A stretch of DNA of 64,000 nucleotides from Mermis nigrescens. Taxonomy: Eukaryota > Nematoda > Enoplea > Mermithida > Mermithidae. Every line of letters starts with the position of its first letter. Position 1 is the first letter of the stretch. The translations under genes were made by a program, and so were the position numbers. This document shows, piece after piece, positions 55,150 to 64,000 of the stretch. The stretch spans positions 464,889 to 528,888 of the forward strand of contig JAVLUZ010000019.1 in the NCBI GenBank assembly GCA_036768485.1, written 5' to 3'. The notes beneath the pieces were generated by a model that searched no databases, was not told where the DNA came from, and saw only the letters and a program-made list of their open reading frames with translations.

Positions 55150-56240
55150 TAGCTATTCTGTAATAAACATTCGAAAAACACGTTTTAGAATCTTTGAACG
55201 ACGAAAAACTCGCAATGAATTAAAGAGTTGTCTAGAACATTCGGTCTGGGAGGTGAGTCGACTGCCGTTCGTGATAAAACGGCTAATAAATTGGTATAAA
55301 TGCTAAAATATAGTAAAAAATGGGCTATCGCATATAAGCTTTAATTTGTATCTATTTAAAGTCATAATTTAGCATCGGGGTTAAGGGCCTGCTAAAAGCG
55401 CGTGACGTCTAGACCGGTCTGAACCATAAATGAAATTTTTTCTGATGATGACCACACTCTGACCTCGATCCGGGTAGCTGAATTTTCTCAGGAAAATTTA
55501 TTGAAAAATATTCTCGCCGCGCAGCGACTATCGTATTCATTCGGGCTCGATGCAATGATTTTCAATTTAACATCCGATTAAACGATTCCCGTCAAAACCG
55601 TGTAGTGGAAATTAATTTTGTTTTATGTTGTGCCAATTATTTTTCCTGACCCAGGCCCGCGTTTGTCAGCGTTTTATGTACGTTCGATTATTTTTAATGA
55701 ACATCCAGCCGTCAATCAAAAGTCGGCGAAATAACATCGCTGCCGTGCCGCGCGCGACTGACTGACTTCCCTATTCCTTGGCGGCGTAATTATTCGCTTT
55801 CCATTATCGTTAAATAATGGAGACAAGGAAAGGCGAATGACACTGGATTAATAATCATCGCACTGTACGTAGGTACATCATTGCGGTTTGCGTATCGTTT
55901 ACAAAACGCTATAAATGCAAATATGGCCCGAAATGCGAAGGAGGCGGGCCTATCGCGCCGAAGTCTTCTAAACCCCGCCCTCCTCCGATGCGTGCAATCA
56001 CATCGCGAGGTACCAATCTACCGCGTCGTGATTGGACGTTTTTTCTTCAACCCAATTTAATTGGCCGACGTCGGTACGTAAAAGAGAAGGCGGGGCTTAT
56101 TGACGTAAATTTGAAAACTGGTTGTCGTTACACTCAACTGAACGCATCAAGCGTCAAATCGCGGCGTTTCGTACACAAATCTTTCATAGACGACAGCCAG
56201 TCCTTGAGTAGTAGTGCGAGCCCGTATTGGTAGCGTTTTA
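55150..56240. other. homothorax upstream region
   Basis: No gene. From about 55480 the DNA becomes less repetitive and richer in CpG (for example 'cgccgcgcagcgactatcg', 'gccgtgccgcgcgcgactg'), in contrast to the transposon-filled sequence to the left. ccaat/attgg boxes (about 56031 and 56047-56063) and a GC box (ggcggggc, 56090) are near the gene. Enhancer content cannot be judged from one sequence. Confidence 0.45.
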
Positions 56241-56247
56241 ACGGGCG

Positions 56248-56293
56248 CATAAATAGCGTGGCGTTGTTGTATATGAAGTATTATCCGTCAGTG
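56248..56293 (+). promoter_or_regulatory. Candidate core promoter of homothorax
   Basis: CATAAATA (56248-56255) and an arthropod-like initiator TCAGTG (56288-56293) lie about 285 bp upstream of the proposed ATG, in CpG-rich DNA. The spacing (about 40 bp) is longer than the usual 30, so this is a weak candidate. Confidence 0.3.
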
Positions 56294-56577
56294 TGCGGCG
56301 TATACGCCTTAGAACACGGCGCGAAATAAGTGAACTAGTGCTCGGCGCAGTGGGTTAGTGGATGGATGGAGATTTATTATTGAGTCGATCGTGCAGTAGC
56401 GGCGTTGTTCGTTCGGCCGAGTGACATTCGAGCAAAGAAACATTTTTCTATTTTATCGCCGCATTTCTGAAGAAACATTTCCCCGCCACCGATATAATAA
56501 TAGAAATTATTATTATTGCCGCCGCCGCCGCTGCTGCTGCTATCAGCCGGCCGTCATCTTCGCTCAATTTCGTTTGA

Positions 56578-56598
56578 ATGGCCACGGCGCGCGAAAGG
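56578..56598 (+). CDS. hth: homothorax/Meis, proposed first coding exon (7 codons)
   Basis: ATG at 56578 encodes MATARER and stops at a consensus donor (AGG|GTAAGC). It joins in phase 0 to the exon starting at 61057 (YDD...). The joined start then has M-A-x-x...R-Y-D-D, matching the conserved beginning of Meis/Homothorax proteins. This was chosen over starting at an in-frame ATG at 61039, because that ATG lies upstream of a good splice acceptor and gives a foreign N-terminus. The leader from about 56290 would be the 5' UTR. It rests on motif and phase agreement, not on transcript evidence. Confidence 0.65.
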
Positions 56599-59500
56599 GT
56601 AAGCCGAGCGAGCGAGCCGTTTACAACGCGCGCGTCGTAAACCGTAAATTTAATGTTTCGAATGTGTGACGGATGGGAGAATCGATCGTTTCTATCTACT
56701 AATCTCTTCCAATCGATCGATAAACGTTCGCCTCTGCGGCGCAACGTCAAAACGCCACTTTCGCTATCAATTAAACGTCAATCATTTTATTCGCTCGCCG
56801 ACCGACGACGCTTTTCAAATTATATTAACGATTGGCCATTAATTTGAAAAATTTACACCAATCGGGCTGGCGGACGGGTTTACGCGCGTATGGCGCGTAT
56901 GTGTACGTGAATCGAACACGCGCGCACGCGAAAAAGGGCTGATAAATTGGCCGGCCTGAGACGGATTTGGGCCACGCGCTTTCGGATTAAACTCGCGCGT
57001 GTAGCGTTTTGTCTGCGCGAGTGCGATTTGGGGGCGATTCAAAAATCAAAATCATCCAATTTCATTCGAGATTTTTGAGGATGTGTTTTGAATTTGCGTT
57101 AGTCATTCGTAGATTTAATTTTTTCCAACATTTCAGTTGCAAAGAAATCGTCGAACTCTTTTCCTTGAATTTTTGGCCGAATTTCTCACGAGTTACCCTT
57201 TCGATGCCGGCTAATGCCCTTTACGATTAAGGACATACATAAGCGATCGCGGACGTTTTTTTATTAACGTGTAACGTAAAGTATCACTAGAAGTATTCTG
57301 AAAATAAAATACTTGAATTAAAAAAAGAATCCAAGATGAAGATTTCTTGTCAAGCCTTTGATTTTGGAAAATAATTTATGTTTTTGATTAGCCTTCAATT
57401 TTCCATTGATGTAACGGTCTGCGGTCTGAATAGCCCTTCTTTTATTTGCTTTCTCCTAACGCATCACTGTATTTTTATCACCATTAATGTTGCTTGAGTT
57501 TTGATTTTGCATTGTTCGTATTGCCACGATTATCTTTTTTCATACGTTGATTTCCTGACTGCTGCTAATTAGAATAAGCTCGTGTGATTTTCCTAATTTT
57601 TAGTGGCTATCTCTTACCCGCTTAAAAATTATAATAAAATGAAATTTAAAAATAAATAAATTTGCTTCATTCACGTTTCACCAATCTCAGCGATCAAAAA
57701 TTTTTTCAACAACTGCTAAAAAACTGGAAATTTGCTGCTTGTTTTCCTTTATTTTACCGCAATGACGACTTATTAATCTATTGATAGTCGTTTTTCCACT
57801 TACTTCTTACACGACTGATTCTGTTCAAGCAAATCGCGATAACGAACAAATACAGTTTTAATGGGAACTACGAAGGTTATTTGATTCTTTGTTGCCTGTT
57901 TTTAATAATTGGCTTTCGATAATAACTGCATTTCGACGTAGTTCTTGTTTTGTTTTAGCCCAAAACCTGAATTTCTGAATTTAACACGCAGGTTGCCATT
58001 TCAATGGCATCCGTTTTGAATAGCGCTTCTAGTTAACGTCGATCACTTTCTGGTAAATCAGCTGACATTCGTCCGACAAAAACTTAACTTTTTTACGTTT
58101 ATCGTATAGCCCAAACAAAAAAATCAGCATTTAATGAATTGTTTTTATTCTGAGCTTTTGCTTCGAGTGTGACTGTGACTATGATACTTCGTTTGACGTT
58201 TCTCGCGCGAAACTTCAAAACCGCGCGGCGACGTGCAACCAGACGAATTAACGGTTTTCCTCCACGCGGGCGAAATCAATTTTTTTCGATAAGTTCGTTT
58301 TTATATGCCTTATCGCTTTCGTGCATATCATTATTTTTTCGATTCCGCTGACCACATTTATTGGGGTGTTTTGGAGGAATTTTCAGCGGGCCGCTGTCCG
58401 GCGCACACAGAAACCTTTAGAGCTCGATTATGCGCATTTTTAATAAGCAGCGAGCGCGTGCCGGCGACTCGTTTTGCCCCCCAAAAAGCGTATGTATATT
58501 TATCTAAGCACGTTCGATCCAATAGCTTTTCTTTGTTGCATTATCTTTGAACGACACTATAAGCACCAAAGTTTTTGCCCAGAGCGAATCGCCCAATTTT
58601 TTCACTGCGTTTCATGCGCGGATAAATAAAGGCTTGCGTTTGCTGTACCTATTCACACAACAATGTCTTGAAGAATTAAATCACTTGTTTTTCTAAAAAG
58701 TCAATCGCTTGGTACGAACGGTGTTTAGAAAGTGAGTTTACAGATTTGAAAGGTGATTGTCTTGGTTGAAAAATGGCTAGATTTTCAAATTTGGGAAGAA
58801 ATCACGCAAACGAGCTTTCAAGATTTCTTGCTTTGAATTTTCGCCAGGGGCTTAGCTGTGGGGGAATTGGGGGAGGGGTACTAAACCGCCCCAAAATTTT
58901 GGAAGTATGATTTCTTTTGACAAGGGTCACCCAGAGGAAAAAATTGAAAATTCTCAAAGCGTATCTGATAGACCGCTAGAATAAATTTTAGTGCACTTTT
59001 TGAGCATTAAGCCCAAAAGTTGAATTTTTGAAAATCTTTCCTTTTTCAATGTGTAGATCTCGTTGAAAAAAGCTCAAAAACACGCCTATCTACAAGTGCT
59101 TGTTGAGATATACGACTTCAAAGTTTTCGTCCCCTCAAATTCAGAAGGCCAACTACGCTACTGACTTTCGCTACGGCAAGCTGTGAAAAATACCTCACAT
59201 TTTCCTCCTATTTTTAAACGGAAGATAAGCGTTGGCCTTATTCTTCTACTCTTTCCGTATTTTGATCATGTAGTTGAGTCCGAAAAGTCACGCGGAGTCG
59301 TTCATGCAATATAGGAGAAAAGAAATTCCAGGAAAAATTAGGCAAAATTAGCTCGTGGAAAAAACAAAAACGCAGTGGCGGATTCCGGATTTTCTAAGGG
59401 GGCGGCTCCTCCAACTTTCGCTAAACAGTTGGAAAAGGCCCGAAAGCTTGCTATTTGCGTTCCAGGAGTTTTCTCGTCATTTTACATATCTAGTTTTATT

Positions 59501-61056
59501 CAAAACCATGCTTGGTGCATGATTTTTGGAGAAATTCAAATTTTCGGCAGTGTGCGAGAAAAAGCATAAATTTCTTTGACTTTAGAGCGAAAATCAGGCG
59601 CGCGCGCCGGAATATTTGAGACATTTAAACTGCAGGATGCTTAGATACTCAAATTACTGCTCTTTTTCTAAATTCATACACTTCGAAGCAATAAGACGCG
59701 GAGCATCGAATTTTTGTATAATTTATGCTAAAAAATGGAAGAAAATATGCTTGAAAGTTGAATGCCGAAAAAATTCGAGAAATTTCAAGAAACGATGACC
59801 AAAAATCTTTACATAACTTAAATTATCTCTTTATCTCAGCCAGCTATGTTAGGCCAGGCGATGATCACCCTCGCCCCTCAAATCCGTCCCTAAAACGAAT
59901 AATAACCAAAAAATAAGATAGCTGTCGTCTATTCGAACTTTCACGCTGCTCTTTTATGTCAATTTGACTCGAGGAATTATAAAAATTGGCTTGTTTTCCA
60001 CCTCCTTCAGGACCGGCATCTTTTTTTGTTCACGTCCGAAGGATTAAGCTGGTGCTGAAGTCTTGCATATCCAAAGAGCTGCGCAAAAATTAAAATAAAT
60101 TAGTGCATTTCGAGAATTATTTTATTCATACGATGATTCTAGGATTGGTTATCGCGATTCCATAATTTCCTGTGTGATTTTGGACTAAAAAGCATTTTTT
60201 CAAATTGCTTCATGATGAAACATATAGCGATATTTTGATTGCCATTCCTTTATCAAAGTATAGCGATCTGAGTTTCCGTAAATGCGATAATCTCGTGTGA
60301 GCTGACGTTTAAAGCAAAATTGAGGATTTTGAATTTTTTCTTGTATGAAGAGGTCGAAGTTCGTTAGTAATAGGGTAGTATTGCCTCTTTACTGATTTAC
60401 TGCTGCAGTCAAATTCTTTCATGCTCATAAGCACCTGAAATTTTCTAAATTTCACATTTTTTATAATCTACTTCTTTTAGATCACATTTTTGGCATCGTG
60501 GGGACTAACAAGCAGCCCACAGCATGGGAATTTAGCCCTAAAAGTTTTCTGAAGTTGTTTTTTGGGTTAAAAATGATGGGTGCATGTCAAAAATTAAATT
60601 TTGCGATTCCTATGATGATGCTGTTTTTATACTGCGAAGAAAATACGCTACAATTTTCAAGCGAATTTTATGAAATATTTGCAAATCCGTTTCAAATACT
60701 GACTCACTGGTACAAAGCGTAAAAACATATTTTTATGATGCAAAAAGTCAACAAAACAAGTATGGAAGATCAAACTTTTCAGCACTTTTTGATTTTTAGG
60801 GGTAAAAACATTAGCTATCAGAGTATGCTATTTCACCCAACCACAGCCACGCCGCCTGCTATAGCATGGGCGCGGAATCAAATAATAAAAATTTCGTACC
60901 ATAAAGGTTTATTGTATCTCGAAAGCAAGCTTATCGAATTTGTTTATAAGCTGTCATTGGTTATTCTATAGTGAGCTTAAGAATAAATTGAAATGTCGGG
61001 ATAGTACCGAAAACAAAATTAATAATTAATGAGACTGTATGCATTGTTTATTACAG
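56599..61056 (+). other. homothorax intron 1 (4,458 bp)
   Basis: Donor GTAAGC at 56599, acceptor ttattacag at 61056. Mostly unique AT-rich sequence without recognised genes. It carries a family D MITE (58845-59165) and a family-B-like hAT end (CAGTGGCGGATTCC at 59373). First introns of hth/Meis genes often hold enhancers, but none is identifiable here. Confidence 0.6.
58845..59165. mobile_element. hAT-like MITE, family D, copy 2
   Basis: 321 bp, CAGGGGCTTAGCTGTGGGGG to GGCCAACTACGCTACTG. The flanks attttcgc (58837-58844) and actttcgc (59166-59173) match at 7 of 8. Shares 'ccaaaattttg...agta', 'caagggtc' and the G-run with the copy at 54933. Confidence 0.75.
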
Positions 61057-61421
61057 TACGACGATAGTGCCGTCGTCTCTTCAATCGCGCAGTACGCATC
61101 ACCGGCGCAAGCGGCTGCCGCAGCGTCATTGGCCGCAGCGGCTTACCGTCAGCCGTCGTCGGTTTCGCAGCCCGACGGCGGCAGTGCGGCTGCCGCTGCC
61201 ACCGCCAATACGTTCGCCGCGTCGTTTTACCAGTCGCAAGCTGCAGCTGCCGCTGCTGCGGCGCTCAGTCAAAGCTATCAAGCGGCTGTGCAGCAGCAGC
61301 AACAGCAACAAGTCGTTGGCATGACGCCAGCCGTCGCCGCTGCCGCAGCGGCTGCCGCCCATAAGCTGCCATTCGCCACGGTCAGCGACACGCTTAGGAT
61401 AGAACGTGATCAGATTTACAG
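61057..61421 (+). CDS. hth: homothorax/Meis, coding exon 2 (Ala/Gln-rich N-terminus)
   Basis: 121 codons plus two bases, entered in phase 0 after acceptor ttacag. It encodes YDDSAVVSSIAQYASPAQAA, long alanine runs, a QQQQQQQ tract and finally TLRIERDQIY, the lead-in to the conserved Meis domain. It ends at cagatttacag|gtcatt. The last two bases join C of the next exon to make serine, then HPLFPLL. Poly-Ala and poly-Gln here are longer than in vertebrate Meis, but such tracts are common in arthropod Homothorax. The encoded region precedes the Exd/Pbx-binding domain. Confidence 0.9.
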
Positions 61422-62054
61422 GTCATTTCAAGCAACTATTTGATCTTAATCAATTGATACAATGTTTATTTGATTGGAAATCGCTAGAAGGGTAAAAATA
61501 AAAATTTAAAGTATCGATGTATCAGTATTTTATGTAGAGAACAGTTTCCTAACGTGTTCATATGTTTTACTTATAGGTATTTCGTCCTCTAGTATATTTT
61601 CAATGTTGACAAAAAGGTGTCGATACAGTAGGCTGATTCTGTGGGTCCAGTGGGGCAAAATCGCTAAAAATGGCACCAAAAATTCTATTCTGATGGGATC
61701 TATCGGTTAAGGGGTCCGCCGTATTCTCGGTGGTCCAGACCGACCCCAAGCCCATTTAAGGTGTTGAGTGAACGAGAGCAATATCGTTAGCTCTATTTTG
61801 ACTTCGGCAAGGTTTAAAATGTAAAAATATTTTTAGGCTCAAAAATGGGTTTTCAAGTAAGCTAAATTCTTTTTTGGACCAACTTTAATGATTCCTTTCA
61901 AATCTATTTTGCGAAAAATGGAAAATCTTGAAATTGAACAACTTGAGTTTCGCGCAAGCTGATTTTATCAGACTTGCTTCGATTCTGTCTACTATTTTCT
62001 TTGGAATTTTCAGCTTTCGAGGATCTAACATATTGAAAAAATGTATCTTTACAG

Positions 62055-62196
62055 CCATCCTCTGTTCCCTTTGCTGGCGCTGATATTCGAAAAATGTGAA
62101 TTGGCCACGTGCAGTCCCCGTGATCCAGGCGCCCCCGGTTCAGACGTTTGCTCCTCGGATAGCTTTACTGAAGACGTTGCTATATTCACCAAGCAG
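62055..62196 (+). CDS. hth: homothorax/Meis, coding exon 3 (start of the HM domain)
   Basis: 142 bp between acceptor tctttacag and donor CAG|GTTTGT. It encodes [19 protein letters not shown], then [20 protein letters not shown] and DVAIFTKQ, the most conserved part of the Homothorax-Meis (HM) domain. This surface binds Extradenticle/Pbx, controlling its nuclear import and joint DNA binding with Hox proteins. The sequence clearly fits Meis/Hth and not Prep/Pknox, which lacks the long CSSDSF-type loop. Confidence 0.96.
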
Positions 62197-62657
62197 GTTT
62201 GTATAACGCACTTTTATTGTTTTTGCAATTTTGTTGCGCGAAAAGAAATCAACAAGTTATCTTTCAGTGAAAATGCTTCACATAATGCTGCTTTCGATCA
62301 TAAATGTCATATCATATATATTAATTCTGACGTTAATTACGGCTCATGCATTATTTATGCCGGTCGAATTCACGTTTTAACAAAGAAAAGCCTTGTTTTT
62401 GATTTACGGCATTAATTTTTATCTAAAGTAGTCCGCCCTCAGGAAAAAAATAGACCGGCCAAAAGGTTTTGTTTTCCCTTCTAATTTTTCGGCAGCACTT
62501 TGCGGTGCGTTAATCTGCCCAAAATCCCATTATGGGCCAATTATATTGTGTATACATTACGGCTCTAATTGCGCCTCTCACAATGAGTCTAAACGTATTT
62601 TTATTTATTATTGCACCAACGGTGCCAAATCCGTCTATTTTCTACCTTTTTTGGCAG

Positions 62658-62708
62658 ATACGGGCCGAAAAGACCTATTATAAACCGTGCGCCGAATTGG
62701 ACAGCCTG
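62658..62708 (+). CDS. hth: homothorax/Meis, coding exon 4 (17 codons)
   Basis: 51 bp, acceptor tttggcag, donor CTG|GTAAGC, phase 0 on both sides. It encodes IRAEKTYYKPCAELDSL, the segment that follows FTKQ in Meis/Hth. A 51-bp exon at this place is a conserved feature of Meis genes, which supports the exon model. Confidence 0.93.
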
Positions 62709-63247
62709 GTAAGCGATACCCGCCAATTTATCCTTTGTCCTTTGACCCTTGAATCGCACCATATGTTCGCTGAGTTGCACGCATTAGTATATTACCACGT
62801 GCGCTAGGTATACATGAGTAGAATAAATCTGAGATCGCAGTCAAAATACGGCTGGTCTTTAACTACGTGAACCATTTGTACAATTAGCATAATTTTGGCA
62901 GTACTTAGTTTCTACGACTACAGTAAGAATGTTCGCTTCTACCGTAAATCAGATTTTCACTGCGTTTTAGCCAGACGTACATTATGTACGACCCATTTAG
63001 TACTCGCGCAGCGAAAAGCAATGAAATATTATACGGATAAATAACCATTTTGGCGATTAAGGGTCATAATTCTGGCGCCTTTTCTTCTTGAAAAATTTTC
63101 GAATTTTCCTTCTTGTAAATAAAACTGATTCATCGAAACACGATTAATCCGGCTATTTAGTCGATTTCGGATGTCATTGCGTGGCTTTTGTGCTAAAATC
63201 GTTCGTCGCTTACCGTATTTTCATGTTTCTTTCTCTGTTTGTTTCAG

Positions 63248-63298
63248 ATGGTTCAAACGATTCAAGTGTTGCGGTTGCATTTGATGGAACTGGAGAAA
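63248..63298 (+). CDS. hth: homothorax/Meis, coding exon 5 (17 codons)
   Basis: 51 bp, acceptor tttgtttcag, donor AAA|GTAAGT. It encodes MVQTIQVLRLHLMELEK, the start of the second HM-domain half. The next codon (valine, from VHELCDNFC in the family) must come from an exon right of the window. Because the gene is cut by the window edge, the remaining HM domain and the TALE homeodomain are absent here. Confidence 0.93.
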
Positions 63299-64000
63299 GT
63301 AAGTTTAGTTCGTTTGTGCCAACAAATAACGTTGCATTCGTTTGATACTCGCACGAAATGCGCTTTTGTGAGTGGCGCCATAAATTACTAAAATGTTCCA
63401 AATCACCATGGTTCTCATTGCGACAATAATAACTAACTGTACGCGACATCCCGGTATTCGGTCGGGTACGTAATTTTTAATTTTCACAAATATCCGACGT
63501 TTTATCTCGGCCGTTCCTCAATCTCTAACGGGCACCCGCACGCGTGTAACGTAAGTACCCGAAAACAGTGTACAAACAAAAAATTACGCCGATAAAATAT
63601 TCATACTTTAATCACGAAATGATTATCTTGCGAGCCTATAAATAATTTACATTATATCCATATTTTATGCGTAATGTATATCATGTACGTACTGCACGCG
63701 TTGAGTAAGTATATGCCTACAAATTTTACGTGCGGCATTCTACAGTATACCCGCGGCTGATACGGTGCGCGTAGATTTCGCGATATCTAGCGAGATAAAT
63801 GTCGGCGGTCCCATTACATAGCACTCAGTGTTTTATATCCGGTCCTAATGGCCATCGCGTTATTTTGCTGACCATAGACGGGTTTTTATCTAAATTAAAA
63901 CGAGTAACCAACGGTGTATAATTTAAAAATCGATCAATAATACATATGTACGCTCATCGCGCTGGGTGTATATGACAATGATATAATGTAGTCGTATCGA
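63299..64000 (+). other. homothorax intron 5, 5' part
   Basis: AT-rich intron sequence after donor GTAAGT. The short open frames here are unsupported. No further exon was found before the window end. Confidence 0.6.

Noticed and set aside
61039..61056. ATG at 61039 as the start of homothorax
   Set aside because: It lies before a good splice acceptor (ttattacag) and would add a non-conserved start; a spliced upstream exon fits the family better.

Overview
The window is animal genomic DNA, most likely from an arthropod. The evidence is two recognisable animal genes with spliceosomal introns, AT-rich intergenic sequence, and a dense load of insect-type transposable elements. I cannot name the species. 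No operons, rRNA, tRNA or CRISPR arrays were seen.

Host genes: (1) The first two coding exons of Cdk8, the Mediator kinase, lie on the minus strand (7782-7516 and 5607-5193). The gene runs off the left edge. (2) The first five coding exons of the TALE homeobox gene homothorax/Meis lie on the plus strand (56578-63298). The gene runs off the right edge, so its homeodomain exons are not here. The sequence between them, and much of the introns, is mobile-element sequence.

Layout: 1-17.5 kb holds Cdk8 exons in a mosaic of MITEs, hAT-like non-autonomous elements with 8-bp target duplications, hairpin repeats and palindromic motifs. 17.5-29.9 kb holds three consecutive CR1/L2/Daphne-like LINEs in the same orientation. 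Each has a PHD-finger ORF1 and an endonuclease-reverse transcriptase ORF2. In all three, ORF2 is in the same frame as ORF1, is separated from it by a UAG stop, and has no AUG ahead of the endonuclease. 30.4-46.15 kb is one very large (15.7 kb) Ty3/Gypsy element with LTRs that look identical, a 4-bp target duplication, gag, pol and extra ORFs. The ORF in the env position begins with what looks like a complete RNase D/WRN-type DEDDy 3'-5' exonuclease domain and sits just behind a good splice acceptor. A TRIM-like mini LTR element interrupts its gag region, and a hAT MITE interrupts a later ORF. 46.15-55.2 kb holds a fold-back element carrying a second TRIM-like element, a 480-bp tandem repeat, a TA-flanked inverted-repeat element with a long AT microsatellite, arrays of a GATATC-centred palindrome, and a cluster of MITEs. 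55.4-64 kb is CpG-rich promoter-like DNA followed by homothorax.

The most novel candidates are the exonuclease-bearing Gypsy element, the shared ORF1-UAG-ORF2 architecture of the three LINEs, and the two TRIM-like elements. Coordinates were read by eye. Repeat boundaries backed by target duplications are exact to a few bases; the others are approximate.
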